DNA of 64,000 nt from Cricetomys ansorgei (GCA_026225945.1 JAMJFZ010001807.1:62001-126000); one strand, 5' to 3'. Numbered from the stretch's first letter, positions 23,046-34,373 are shown. Notes: generated from the letters alone by a model not told the origin. Program-made: numbers and translations.

Positions 23046-23310
23046 ACATATCACACCTGTAGAGACAGAAAATTGATTAGTTGTTGCAGAGGGTAGTGGG
23101 TAAAAGGGTGTGGGGGCTTATGGCTAAAAGATGTGAGCTTTTCTTCTGGAGTTATTTGTATCTCTTAAACTAACAGAGGTGGTGGTTGCACAACCCTGAA
23201 AATACATTACAAGTCCTGGAGTGGGAGAGAGGCTACAGAATTATACATACTTTAAGTGGATAAACTGTGTGGTAGATGAGTTCTATCACAATAAAGTTAT
23301 ATATATGCTG
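23046..23310 (+). mobile_element. Ancient L1M 3' end
   Basis: 'gagttctatcacaataaagt' and the preceding 'ggtggttgcacaaccctgaa' correspond to the 3' end of mammalian L1M elements. Confidence 0.65.
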
Positions 23311-23450
23311 GTCTCAAACTCAGAGATCCGCCTGCCTCTGCCTCTGCCTCTGCCTCTGCCTCTGCCTCTGCCTCTGCCTCTGCCTCTGCCTCTGCCTCTG
23401 CCTCTGCCTCTACCTCCAGAGTGCATATACCACCACCATTTGGCTAAGTT
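23310..23450 (-). mobile_element. B1 fragment with internal CCTCTG expansion
   Basis: A reversed B1 whose normal short 'ctgcctctgcctccc' segment has grown to about 12-13 hexamers (23335-23410) before normal B1 sequence resumes ('cagagtgcatataccaccac'). Confidence 0.85.
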
Positions 23451-23469
23451 ATATACTTTTTATTTTATT

Positions 23470-23625
23470 TCTTTTAAGTTTTCAGACAGGGTCTCACTAT
23501 GTAGTGCTGCCTTGCCTGGAACTCACTCTATAGACCAGGCTGAGCTCAAACTCTTAGTAATTCTCCTGTCTTTGCTCCTGAGTGCTGGGATCAAAAGTGT
23601 GTGCCACCAGGTCCAACAATATAGT
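23470..23625 (-). mobile_element. B1 SINE, reverse
   Basis: 'cagacagggtctcactatgt', 'tatagaccaggctgagctca', 'gtgctgggatcaaaagtgtg'. Confidence 0.85.
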
Positions 23626-23827
23626 TTTCTCAAGGTATGTTTGGTCTAAGACTTCTCTTAAATGTAAATGAATGTTTAAACTTTAGTTTCAGTATCAAGT
23701 AGGGTACACGAAATGCAGTTAAAGTCATGCAACCATACAGGGCCTTCAAATGGCTGCCGAGGCTTCCATGATACAAGCTGCGTGCCACATGCACATTTTA
23801 CATTTTCAATGATAAAGCGTATCTGAC

Positions 23828-23960
23828 CTGTTTGGTCCTTTTAGCCACGAGAGCAGGGCTGTTATGTGATGCTGCTCCCGGAGGATGTCTGCTGAAGCAC
23901 AGTTTCGGCTCCTGTGGGCTATCAAAGAGCTGAAGATCCAGTCTCAGAAAGCGTGTGTAA
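23828..23960 (-). pseudogene. DENND4C-like exon after dDENN, frame intact
   Basis: 133 bp, exactly the expected length, acceptor 'gcttttatttag', donor AAACAG|gtcaga. It reads [20 protein letters not shown] then [20 protein letters not shown] and TKQ. The frame is open but substitutions against recalled DENND4C are frequent. Confidence 0.88.
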
Positions 23961-24947
23961 CTAAATAAAAGCAAAAGATAGAACTGCCTATTTAAAATCC
24001 ATAAAATTCTTTAATCACTCAGTATTTAGGTAAATATTCTAAACCTCAAATATTATCCAATAATATTCTTTAAAACTCTTTACAGTTTGTTTCAAAGTAC
24101 GAGAAAACACAGCTAGAAGCTACAGGATGTTCTATCTAGAAACTCTAGAAGCTCTAGAAATGCCTACCTATTTGTTATTTTCAACCAGTTTCTTAAAAAA
24201 AATCCCTGACATCTTACTTAAAAAGAGTTCATAACTCTTTCAATAAAATCCATACGTTCAAGGATGATTGTATTTAAAAATCAGTATAATTTATAATCAA
24301 GTTTTTCTTTTAAGTTTAGTTTATACCAGTATTTAAAAGAAAAAAATAGTCTTTTATTTTAAAGATTCATCATGGTTTAACCACTTCTTTATACTGCTGA
24401 GTACTTTTTAGTTACTTCAGAATATTGTCAATTGACTGTCTTTGTATGCATCTCCTTGTAAACACTTTCAATTTCTTAGAATGAATGGAAGCTACAGTGT
24501 TTCTCAGGAAAACTGAACTTCCTAACACACGCTCCACAGCACAGTGCAGTCCTGCCGCTCCTGTTAACAGTCTGGTGTGCATTTCTTTGAATGCTAGAAA
24601 AACCGAGTGTTTTTCATAAGACTGACTCTCCTTGGAAACTTGTCTACTGACTGTCTTTGGGAAATTTTCTTCTCAGAAAGACTGCCTTTCCCTACTTGAT
24701 TGTAAGTTAATGGGTCAATACCAAAAGCCTCAATCACATATATTTAAGTCAAAGTAAAATGAATCCCACAGCATGAAATCAATCTTATTCATTAATTATC
24801 AAATTAATCAAATGCTTAAGACACTTAAGTGCAGGTATAGCTTCAGTCTCATTTAGCCCTGCTGAGATTATAGTCTTTTCACAAAGGTTCTTGACTTTTT
24901 CTTAGAAAATTACTGTAGAAATATAGCCTTTAAAAAAATATATATGT

Positions 24948-25082
24948 ATATGGCCAGATGGTGGCTCACACTTTTAATCCCAGCACTTGAGAGGCAGAGG
25001 CAGGTGGATCTCTGTGAGTTCAAGGTCAGCCTGGTCTACAGCCAGAGGCACAACAGAGAAACCCTATCTCAGAAAAACAAAA
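24948..25082 (+). mobile_element. B1 SINE with small internal deletion
   Basis: 'ggtggctcacacttttaatc', 'ggtctacagccagaggcaca' (the 'gtgagttccaggaca' part is missing), A-rich tail. Confidence 0.9.
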
Positions 25083-25851
25083 ACATATATGTCTGCAAAG
25101 ATACAAAGAACTATGAACCAATTCACAGGAAACAGGTAAGTTACAATAATTACATACAATGTGGTCATTAAAATCACAGAGTATGAAAATTTCAAGCATG
25201 CAAGAATGTTCAGACAATTAAAGGCAAACACAAGTTACAAAAAAATATGTAAGATGAACTCATATATACAATATACACACATACCTAACGTTATTAATAG
25301 ATTTAGGGTTAGTATTAAAGTTCTGTTAGAGTTCTTGTTTCTTTTTTTTTAAGTTTATTAAACTAACGGACACAATGATTATAATAATGAAAACAAATGC
25401 ATTGCTATCTCTGGACAGATTCATGTCCAAATCCTATTTGTTAGGCTCTCTTTAGACACAGGACAAACCCCTGGTCCTCTGCTTTCACATTTTCTCCATC
25501 TCACTAACTCCAGAACTTCACAGGATTTAAACTCCTAAAGTTAGCAGGAAATCTCGACCAACAAAAACCAAAAAATCCAAACCCCAAACTTTTTCTTCAG
25601 AAATAAAATTTCTAAAGATTAAAATATGGTGAAACCCTTAGTAAATCGTATTACTGTCTGCCTTCCCTTCCAACAGGGCCTTGTCCTCACACTGTAATAC
25701 CGTGGCAAACCCACAGGATGTTCGTCTCAGCTCACTGACTCACACTGAGAATTACCTACATAAAGTACTAAGATGTGCAACTCTTCATAACGGAAAAAAC
25801 TAGGATAAACTGGGCACTGTGCCCAAGTCGCTCTTAAAAAAGTCATGCTAC

Positions 25852-25977
25852 CTGTATTGAGGTGACAAGTTATTTCCATCATCGGGAGGCAGGTGGTATT
25901 ATAAGTACAGTGTGCTCACTTTTCTGTGAATCATCTAGCTCTATCAATTTGGTATCTTCTGCTGACTCCAAATCAAC
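25852..25977 (-). pseudogene. DENND4C-like exon with frameshift
   Basis: 126 bp versus about 131 expected. Acceptor 'acttatttccag', donor TACAG|gtagca. It begins [20 protein letters not shown] then EHTVLIIPP, and hits a double TGA/TGG-type stop context when read on. The C-terminal part ([13 protein letters not shown]) is in another frame that joins correctly to the next exon, so about 5 bases are missing in the PPEPPPDDG-coding stretch. Confidence 0.88.
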
Positions 25978-26066
25978 CTGGAAATAAGTATGTTCTCCAA
26001 TTAATGTGCATACAAGCAATATCTAATTCTGAAACTCAACATTTCAACATAAGATAAAAATCATAC

Positions 26067-26102
26067 TTCGTCTGTCTTCTCTACACCTTTATCTGGAAAC
26101 AA
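26067..26102 (-). pseudogene. DENND4C-like 36-bp micro-exon
   Basis: Twelve codons (LFPDKGVEKTDE) between an 'attctag' acceptor and a GACGAA|gtatga donor, phase 0 on both sides. It fits between the CIEK exon and the VDLESAED exon. Confidence 0.8.
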
Positions 26103-26194
26103 CTAGAATAGAAAAAGAGAAATTCTCAGTGAAAGCATGTAATAAATTCAATAGTTTAAAAAAATTTTAAATCCTGATTTTAAAAAATAGAAAC

Positions 26195-26500
26195 TTAGGA
26201 CTGGAAACATGGCTCAGCGGTTAAGAGCACTTGCTGTACAAACAAGCATAAAGACCTGAGTTCTGATCTCAGCACCTACACAGAAAGCAGGGCAGCTGCA
26301 GATGCCTGTAACCCAGTGCAGCTGGGGAGGGGACTGCAGAGGCAGAAGATTGCTGGAGCTTGCTGGCAACCAGCGCAGCGCTGGGCTCAGTGAGAGACCC
26401 TACCTTAAAGGAACATGACAGAGTGGCACAGCAGGACACCCAAAATCCTCCTCTGGCCTCTGCACAGACACACCACCACACATGTGTGAGTAAACCTCAC
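26195..26500 (+). mobile_element. B4/B2-type SINE
   Basis: 'acatggctcagcggttaaga', 'cctgagttctgatctcagca', 'agtgagagaccctaccttaa', 'ctctggcctctgcacagaca'. Confidence 0.75.
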
Positions 26501-26649
26501 ACACACACAAAGTTTTTTTTTCAATACCAGGCATACACACAAACATTTCTCAGTTTAGTTTTTGGTCCTATATGCTTACAGCATATTTGTCTTGTGGCTT
26601 GTGAGACAGAGTTAGTTTTCTTCCTTTCCCTCCCTTCCTTCCTTTCACT

Positions 26650-26790
26650 CTTTGAGACAGGTCTTACTGTGTAGCCACAGCTGCCTAGAACTTGATGTGT
26701 AGTCTAAGCAGGCCCCAAACTTCCCATGTTCCTGTCTTCACCTCTCAAGCAGGGCGATTACAGGCATGTGTCATCATACTTGATTTTGAT
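26650..26790 (-). mobile_element. Old B1-like SINE, reverse
   Basis: 'tttgagacaggtcttactgt', 'gcgattacaggcatgtgtca'. Confidence 0.6.
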
Positions 26791-27004
26791 TGGCTATTTC
26801 ATAAATAAATCTTATTCAAACATAGTTTCTAGGTATATGAATCACTGAAGGTCAATAAAAATTAAAACATAATACTCAACCATTTGTGGATGTAATCTCA
26901 AATCTTATATATGATTTGTGTAAACAAGTGGCTCCTTGATCTATTTAGAAAAATTGTGAAACCTATCAAAAATTAGAAAGACAAGTGTACTTAATTCCTC
27001 ACTG

Positions 27005-27330
27005 TTAAAAGTCAAGGGCTAGGCATAGGGGTACATGTTATAATCTCCCCAGTATCTGGGAGGCAGAGGTACAATTCCAAGTTCTAAGCCAGCTTAGTCT
27101 TACTCTACAGAGGAAATTCCAGTCCAGCCTGGGTAACACAGCAAGACCCTATCAAAAGAAAAAGCAAGTGGTGTGGGGTTGGAGAAGAGGTGACACAAGC
27201 CTGAAATTACAGCACTTGGAAGGTGGAGGCAGAAGGAGAGAGAAGGAGTTCAAGTCATCCTTAGTTATGTAGCAAGTTCAAAGCCAGTCTGTGTTACATG
27301 AGACTCTGGCTCAAAGGAAACCTTGAACAA
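27005..27330 (+). mobile_element. Two old B1-like SINEs in tandem
   Basis: 27005-27160 ('tgggaggcagaggtacaatt', 'gcaagaccctatcaaaa') and 27175-27330 ('ttacagcacttggaaggtgg', 'gagttcaagtcatccttag'). Confidence 0.6.
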
Positions 27331-27569
27331 TAACAAAAAAAGCCTTAAAGATACAGACAAAGTATTCTGAAAGACATTATAGCAAGAAGATATAATGCAC
27401 CACTACCCATAAATCCATAGCTTTTTAGTAAAGCTAATTGTATGCCATTCATTAAAAAAAAGTAAGACTTAGACAGGTAAGGATAGATTCTTGACACTTA
27501 ACAGGCTCAGAGAGAAAAGTGAATCAAGTACAGAGGGAAGTAGATACCACAGAGGAAATAGCTGTCACC

Positions 27570-27585
27570 GTCTCTCTCTCCCTCC

Positions 27586-27621
<36 letters not shown>

Positions 27622-27622
27622 C

Positions 27623-27655
<33 letters not shown>
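27570..27655. repeat. (CT)n(CA)n microsatellite
   Basis: CT-rich run then about 14 CA units, ending 29 bp from the pseudogene exon at 27684. Confidence 0.95.
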
Positions 27656-27656
<1 letters not shown>

Positions 27657-27683
27657 CCTGTCTTCATATAAATCAAACTTTAC

Positions 27684-27827
27684 CTTCTCAATGCAGCCAT
27701 CAAAAAATGCCAATCCAGTATCTTTATCACTTACAAAGCTGCACTCTTCAATGAAACGAATAAAGATCTGTGTTTTGGATAAGAGTATAGAATTTAGTAT
27801 AGGCACGATCCTGACTTTTTAAAAGTC
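27684..27827 (-). pseudogene. DENND4C-like dDENN exon with 2-bp deletion
   Basis: 144 bp versus 146 expected. The acceptor 'gttttctttag' gives [15 protein letters not shown], then a frameshift, then [20 protein letters not shown] and [14 protein letters not shown] before GAGAAG|gtaaag. Both halves are clear dDENN-region matches but lie in different frames. Confidence 0.9.
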
Positions 27828-28064
27828 CTAAAGAAAACAGAATTATAACAAATTTTAAAGAGGAACGAATGTCATATCAAACATTTCATATCAAACACTT
27901 ATCTATATTATATTCCCTTAATACAAACCCACATTTATCAGAATTTCTAATAATCACATAAAACTCTTTGTCTGATTCAACCATGAAAACCCCTGATACT
28001 GCTCTTTTCACTGAACGATGAATTATCTAAGGAACCTAAGCTGATGCCCTCAGACAGAAACTCT

Positions 28065-28230
28065 TCTCTGGCTGGGCCAGCACACCTTTAATCCTGGCAC
28101 TCGGAAAGCAGAGGCAGGCAGATCTCTGAGTTCTGAGCTCAGAACTAGCCTGGTCTACAGAGCAAGTTCCTGGACAGCCAGGGCTACATAGAAAGACCCT
28201 GTCTCAAAAAACTGAAACAGAAAAAAAAAA
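28065..28230 (+). mobile_element. B1 SINE
   Basis: 'gcacacctttaatcctggca', 'tagcctggtctacagagcaa', 'gaccctgtctcaaaaaac'. Confidence 0.88.
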
Positions 28231-28449
28231 TCTTCTAGACTCTACAACTCTTAAGCCAATGGCTAATATTTAATGGGTCAAGTTTCTTCCTCTATCAGAC
28301 CATCATATATTTTATCAGACAAGGTAAAAATTTCTGTGCAGTTTAAGTTCAACCACGTGGCTAGCGGTCCATTGTTTTACTGAGGTCGGCAGCCTCCCCT
28401 TCAGTGACTGATGATCCGGTACTTATTCAAGTCTTCTCACTCCCACCCT

Positions 28450-28625
28450 CATCACTGTTAGCCACTCCTGGGGTCTGGATATGAAGTGTCACATGAAATG
28501 GCTCACATTTTGAGGCCTCATCCATAGCTGGTGGCAAATTGAGAGGTGACTGGATCATTCACCAATGGTTTAACCCATTTAGTTCATATTTCATATGATA
28601 TATCAGTAGGTGACTAGAGGCACTT
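28450..28625 (+). mobile_element. MaLR (MST/MLT1-type) LTR fragment
   Basis: 'ggggtctggatatgaagtgt', 'ttttgaggcctcatccatag', 'aggtgactggatcattcacc' follow the 5' part of a MaLR LTR. Confidence 0.5.
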
Positions 28626-28643
28626 TTGTCTTAAGATTTATTT

Positions 28644-28645
<2 letters not shown>

Positions 28646-28690
<45 letters not shown>
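28646..28690. repeat. (TG)n microsatellite
   Basis: About 22 GT units at the end of the next SINE. Confidence 0.95.
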
Positions 28691-28691
<1 letters not shown>

Positions 28692-28960
28692 ACCTGTGTG
28701 CAGGCATCCTAGGAGGCCAGAAGAAGACGCTGGATCCCTGGAACTGGAGTTAAATGCAGGGAGCTGTCAAACACGGGTGCTGGGAAACAAACTCGGGTTT
28801 TCTACAAGCTCAGTTTGCTCTCTTAACTGCAAAGCCATCTCTCCATTTTTGGGGCAGGGTCTCACTATGCAGCATTGGCTGCCCTTGAACTCACAGAGAT
28901 TTGCCTTCCTATGCCTCTTGCACGCTGGGTTTAAAGGCATGTACCACCAAGCCCATTCTA
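28690..28960 (-). mobile_element. B3/B2 and B1 SINEs, reverse
   Basis: 28690-28850 is reversed B3/B2 ('gaggccagaagaagacgctg', 'aaagccatctctcca'); 28852-28960 is reversed B1 ('ggggcagggtctcactatgc', 'gggtttaaaggcatgtacca'). Confidence 0.8.
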
Positions 28961-28964
28961 TTTA

Positions 28965-30135
28965 ATCTTAAAGATTGACATTTTAACTATCTGAAATAGA
29001 CCTCCATACAACATCTTTTAAAATATGGCTTTTAGGGCACTTTTTGGGTCTGTCTTTTTTTGATGCCTTAGGGAATTTGGTATTACTCATTCCCACCCCC
29101 TTGACTTATTCACCAACAGATAAGTTATTATATAAAATAAAAGTAAATTATGGGGGGAAGTGGGGAGAGAGGGAGGAGAAAGAAAGGAGGGGAGGAGGAA
29201 GGAGAGGATGGGCCATGTTTGGTGCTATGTGCCAACATTTCTGAACTGAAATTGTCAATAATCAAGCCTCCAGACCTGTGCTGTTTATTTCAGTAACTAT
29301 AGGTGGTGATACACCACCTTAAAGGTACTAATGGAACTGTCCTGTAAGCTATAAACACATAATGCATCTCAAAGGCAGTATGAAAATAAGGGATATAAGG
29401 ATATTTCATCAGTAATTAAAATTGTTTGGTTCTACGTTGAAATGAAACTGTTTTTGGTATGTTAGAGAAAATACAGCTATAATTAACTTTCCTTGGTTGT
29501 TAACACTTTGATTGTGGCTACTAGAATTTTAAAACTATATGTGTGGCTCACTCACATGGAATTTCTACTGGGCAAAGTGGCTCTTGAAACAATCAAAGGT
29601 TTCCAAGAAATAGACAAGATGGGAATGTTGAATACAACACAATGAGGTAGCAGCTCAAACATGTTAAGTGTGGGGAATTCTAAAGGTAACAACAGCGACA
29701 GGGTAAATGATAGCCTGTTCACATTGTACTTTAAATGAAACGGAGAGGAAGGGAATGGACGGGGTAAATAAAATTGCTCGAGTTAAAAGACAGCCATGTG
29801 AAGGTATAGCATATGTGTCTGCATAAAAAGTTGAGGCAAAGCCACTACCCGATTCCCATCCATTCTTCACTTTGTTACGTCTTCTGGAAAGATCTGTTAC
29901 CAAGTTAGCACCCTCATGTAATCAACACTATAATACCTGTAGTACTTTGTTGTCTAATGTCTAGTTCCCTAGAACAAGTGCTGTACTGTTTATATAAAAC
30001 CTCAGATAATGTCACTCTCAGAGACAGACAGGAGAGAATAAGTTAGTCAGTGACCCACTACTGTCCATAGAAGTCAATATTCTTAGGCTGTTATTTAAGA
30101 CTACCAGTAACCTGAATATAATCTTAAATTTGATT
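28965..30135. other. No gene recognised
   Basis: Pseudogene intron. A G/A-rich GGAGA stretch lies at 29154-29212. Otherwise plain A/T-rich sequence without a recognisable exon or repeat. Confidence 0.5.
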
Positions 30136-30139
30136 TTTC

Positions 30140-30341
30140 CATCTCATCTTTTTAAAATAATTCATTTTTATTTTATGTGCATGTATGTTTTGCCTGCATG
30201 TGTATCTGTTCAAAGGTGTTGAATCCCCTGGACCTGGAGTTACAGACAGTTGTGAGCTGCCATGTGGGTGCTGGGAGTTGAACTCAGGACCTCTGGAAGA
30301 ACAGCCAGTGCTCTTAACCACTGAGCCATCTCTCCAGCCCC
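30140..30341 (-). mobile_element. B3/B2 SINE, reverse, well preserved
   Basis: 'ttttatgtgcatgtatgttt', 'gccatgtgggtgctgggagt', 'cactgagccatctctccagc'. Confidence 0.93.
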
Positions 30342-30384
30342 ATAATCTTTAACATTTAATTTTTGGGGGGAGAGGGGACAAACA

Positions 30385-30670
30385 TATTTTTATGAGTTGG
30401 ACTGCATTAAAAAAATTCATACGCTAAAGTCCTAACCCCTATTACTTCAAATATGCAAACATTTGGAAACAAAGTCTTTAAAATCAATTACAGACTTAAA
30501 ATGAAGTGACTGGATGGGCCCTGCTCTGATATGATTGGTGTCCCATGAGAGGAAATTTAGAACCAAAGTGGTAAAAAATAGCCATATGTAGGCCAAGAAG
30601 AGAGGCCTCAGAAGAAACCTTGATCTCAGTCTAGGTTCCAAACTGTCAAAAAATAAACCAGCCTCTGGTA
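30385..30670 (+). mobile_element. MLT1-type MaLR LTR
   Basis: 'acgctaaagtcctaacccct', 'tacttcaaatatgcaaacat', 'gatatgattggtgtcccatg', 'agaggaaatttagaac' are in MLT1 LTR order. Confidence 0.75.
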
Positions 30671-30982
30671 CTTTCCTACTGCAGCCCCAGAGGAATCTGA
30701 GGGTTCCTGTTTCACCACCAATGGTGCGACATAAATTACCATAAATACTTAAGGCACTTTTACTAGCTGCTCTCCAGACTCCTACTCATTCTGCACTGCT
30801 ACTACAGAACACCATCATTTCATATTAGATAGGAGGGCCTTAGTCTTCATAAAGTCTTTAGAAATGGCCAAGAAGAAATTCAAACTCAGATGTGACTTTT
30901 AATTCCAATGGATTACTACAAAATACTTTCAGTTATTTTCTATTTTATAAAGAAGTCTTCCAAAATTACCCATTTGAAAGAA

Positions 30983-31172
30983 TGCTTCCAGTTGGGCATG
31001 GTGGCATACACCTTTAATCACAGGCAGGTGAATCTCTGTGAGTTCAAGGTCTGCCTGGTCTACTGAGTGAGTTCCAGGACAGTTAGGACTACAAAGAGAA
31101 ACCCTGTCTCAAAAAATAGAGAGAGACAGGGAGGGAGAGAAAGAGAGAAAGGAAAGGAGGGAGGGAGAGAGA
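30983..31172 (+). mobile_element. B1 SINE with internal deletion and (GGGA)n tail
   Basis: 'gttgggcatggtggcataca', 'cctttaatcacaggcaggtg' (the 'cagcactcgggaggcaga' part is missing), then a GAGA/GGGA repeat at 31115-31172. Confidence 0.85.
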
Positions 31173-32011
31173 AGGCTTCCTTTTTAATGAGTTCTTAAAA
31201 CATCAGAATTATTGACTGTATAAAATCCCTTTCCTTGAATATATGTTCTATCTTCATAAGATTAAAGTGCTTCCTGCTTAGTATTCCACAGAGGCAGATT
31301 TTATATTGCTTTGCATCCCTATAAACTAGTCAGACTCAGACTCAGTATGAGAAGACTAAATACATAACTGGCCAGTCAAGCTGAAAGCACGAATTCTAAA
31401 GGCAAAGGAAAAATGCAGATCTTAGAGGTTTTTTTTTGAAAAAGTGAATGCCAGGTAAAACTCCAGAACAGACTTTTTAGATGACTATATATATATATGA
31501 ATATATATATGAATATATTTTTATATGAATATTCATGTAAGATGCAAGGCCCAAACAACACAAATGAGTAGCCCAGTAACAGTAAAAATGTGATCACTAA
31601 AACAATGTATGTTTCCTTGGGAACAAAGGTACAGTTTTCAAAATGAATAAAAACTAGTGACTTCAGTCTGGAAAATATTTGCTGAGGGATCTTTTAAAGA
31701 AACAAACTGCAGAACTGAGGGAAGAAAGACCAGTCCCGGTGTCTTCAGAGATGACATCATATGGGACTGTGAACATATAAACTACAATGGACTCTACAAA
31801 TTTAAATACCTGCGGTTTTAGATTTTTCAGGAAAAATAATGGGGTATAAAATTTTGAAATTCTCTACTAATAGAGCAAGGTTACAAATCATGGACATTCT
31901 TACATTTAAATATGAATTTCTAGGAATGTAGCAAATATGTATGAGGTAGCAACACTAAAATGAAACACATTTTCCTTCAATGAAGATAATTGTGATTTCA
32001 CTGACACTCAC

Positions 32012-32220
32012 CCTGTCGATCAAACAATGAATCCACAGCTGTAGCTTTATTTGAAGGTGCTTCTGAGGTATGATCTATACCCTTTTAAAACAGATGCCAT
32101 AAATCGCAAAAAAGTCTCTTGAATTTCCATCTCAAGTTGTGTCATGTTGTTTTTGCCAAGAGAAATCTGCTTCAATTGGAGTTATCTCAATTGCTGAACT
32201 TTCCTGAGTTTTTCAGTGAA
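32012..32220 (-). pseudogene. DENND4C-like exon with stop and two indels
   Basis: 209 bp versus 219 expected. The acceptor 'ccttcatcag' is followed by a TGA where a glutamine is expected ([19 protein letters not shown]). A +1 shift follows SWQK (CAAAAACAAC|ATG), then [20 protein letters not shown] and KGYRSYLR, then about 11 bases are lost in the PITE-coding part. [18 protein letters not shown] follows in a third frame. Donor ACAGG|gtgagt is good. Three separate lesions in one exon. Confidence 0.93.
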
Positions 32221-32319
32221 CTGATGAAGGAAGTAAAAACAAAACAAGCATTAATATGTAATATCTGTTTACAAAATGATTGAACAATGAGAAAATAGTA
32301 AAAAAAAAAAAAGGCCTAC

Positions 32320-32478
32320 AATTTTTGGGTTTTTTTGTTGAGACAGGGTTTCTCTGTTGTAAACTCTGGCTGTCCTGGAACTCACTCTGTAGACCAAGCT
32401 GGCCTCAAACTCACAGAGATCTGCCTGCCTCTGCCTCCCAAGTGCTGGGATTAAAGGTGTGTGCCACTGCCCAGCTTC
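32320..32478 (-). mobile_element. B1 SINE, reverse
   Basis: 'gttgagacagggtttctctg', 'ttgtaaactctggctgtcct', 'agtgctgggattaaaggtgt'. Confidence 0.93.
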
Positions 32479-32659
32479 TTTTTCTTTTTTGAGACAGTCT
32501 CACTATACTCTAGCTGGCTAGAGTACCCTAGGCTGGCTCACTCAACATCTTGCTGCCCCAACCTTAAGTGCTGAGGTTACTCAGCAACAGCTGGAACCAG
32601 CCCAGATAAATGAGATCCAATCTCAAAAACCCTAAACAAAAACCCCAAAACCAACCAAA

Positions 32660-32870
32660 CAAACAATCAGGCTAGGCATGTATGTCAGTTAGTAGGGTGT
32701 TTACCTAGCTCAGGGTCCAATCCCCAACACTACACAACTAGGCATGTGACTTACACCTCCAACCCTAACACTGGGAAGTAGAGACAAAAGGATCAGGAAT
32801 TTGAAGACATCTTTAGCTCTCAGGACAGAGGGTAGCAAGAAGGGCAGAGTACAGAGAAGATGCTAAAAAA
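32660..32870 (+). mobile_element. ID-like and old B1-like pieces
   Basis: 'tagtagggtgtttacctagc' plus 'agggtccaatccccaacact' resemble ID; 32740-32850 is an old forward B1. Confidence 0.45.
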
Positions 32871-32954
32871 TGCTATTACATAATAACTCATTAAGCAGAA
32901 GTTAACAGTTATCTTATTTTAATTATCTTATCTTATTCTCTCATTTAAAATATT

Positions 32955-33175
32955 TCTGTAGGCAGAGGCAGAAAGAAAAGGACCACAAGTTCCAGGCCAA
33001 CTTGGGCTATGTAGCAAAGACACTGTCTCAAAACAACAAAGAGGAGTTAGAGAGATGGGTGGGTGGTTAAGAGTATGCACTGTTCTTATCCGGCACCAAC
33101 CACTCACACTGGGCTGCGTATAGCTGCTAGAGATCTGACACACTCTTCTGGGCTCCATGGGAACCCACATATGCA

Positions 33176-33245
<70 letters not shown>
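32955..33245 (+). mobile_element. B1 piece, B2 SINE and (CT)n(CA)n
   Basis: B1 3' half (32955-33038), B2 ('ggagttagagagatgggtgg', 'gacacactcttctgggctcc'), then about 19 CT and 15 CA units at 33178-33245. Confidence 0.8.
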
Positions 33246-33248
<3 letters not shown>

Positions 33249-33345
33249 TAGAAATACAATATTAAAAAGAAAGAAAGAGAACCAGAGACAGACAGAGAAT
33301 TCCCACTTGGGTCTGTGGCCAGGGACCCACTCCATCCTCAGTCAC

Positions 33346-33446
33346 CTGAGCAGAGCTGGGGATACAGTCTCCTCAAGGTGCTCAGCAGACTCTTGCATGG
33401 CTTTTTGGGAAGCTGCTTCCAGTTTATGTTCTCCTTTTCATCAGAT
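33346..33446 (-). pseudogene. DENND4C-like cDENN-region exon
   Basis: 101 bp, open. The acceptor 'cttctaatttaatag' is followed by [20 protein letters not shown] and [13 protein letters not shown], with donor TCAG|gtgact. The outgoing phase 1 G joins the next exon's TT to give valine, as expected. Confidence 0.9.
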
Positions 33447-33449
33447 CTA

Positions 33450-34370
33450 TTAAATTAGAAGTAGGAAATCTGTTATTTATAACGAATGTGTACTAAACAA
33501 GACTCCTATGTCAAAGTTAGAGGAGGAAGGGCTGCTTGGCCCATGCGGGCGGACACACGAGAGGGAGCTAGCGGCTTTAGGCGCTTCTCTCTCTTTCAGT
33601 TGCCCGCAGTTTTCGTGACTGCCTCCGTCTAAGCCTCTGGCAGACTGACAATACTGACTTCAAATTTATGTTTAAATATTATGATATTTTAAGGGTTAAA
33701 TTAACTGATTTGAGATGTTAGCCTATTGGCAGAACTCTAAAATACTATATGCCCAAACCAAGAACCAGAATTTAACAAAGTAAAATACACTTAGTTCCGT
33801 GTATTCCTCATGGAGGTGTAAGAAGAAATCAATCCATGACCATAAAGGCATTAAAAAAACCCTAGAGGCACAGATATGAGCTAAATAAAAGTTAACATTT
33901 CCAAAATCGTATAATCCAGAAATATAAAATAGAGACAACAGCTTTGAAAAATACTCTTCTACAACTCAGCATGTATGTACCATGCTTTCTTTTTTATAAT
34001 ATAGCTTAGTCTTCAGTCTTCGATGATAGGAAACCTACAGAAACAGCAAAGCTTCATCTGACCTAAGGATTAATTAACAGAGCCTTGGATTTTAAAGGCC
34101 TCTGTTTTAGTCACAAACTAGTATGGTAAAAGAACTAAGACAAATAAAACTGAGACTCATTAATGTTGGCTTAGCTTAGCTTTCAACTGGGAAGAAGGGA
34201 TTTCCCCTTCAATTACTACAGTCCAACCAAACATCACCACCATGATCCAAGAAACTCCAAGTAATTAACTTCAAATACTCCCTGGCTGATAATGCCACCA
34301 GCACAGAAGCAAATACGATATTCTCTCTGGAAGATTCGTGACTAACAACTCCCATGTTCAAAGACATATA
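33450..34370. other. Intronic sequence with a small GC-rich patch
   Basis: No exon seen. 33535-33650 is markedly GC- and CpG-rich compared with its surroundings. The remainder is A/T-rich and plain. Confidence 0.45.
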
Positions 34371-34373
34371 CTT

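Noticed and set aside
23221..23649. Leu-Pro repeat protein
   Set aside because: Caused by the CCTCTG expansion inside a B1 SINE.
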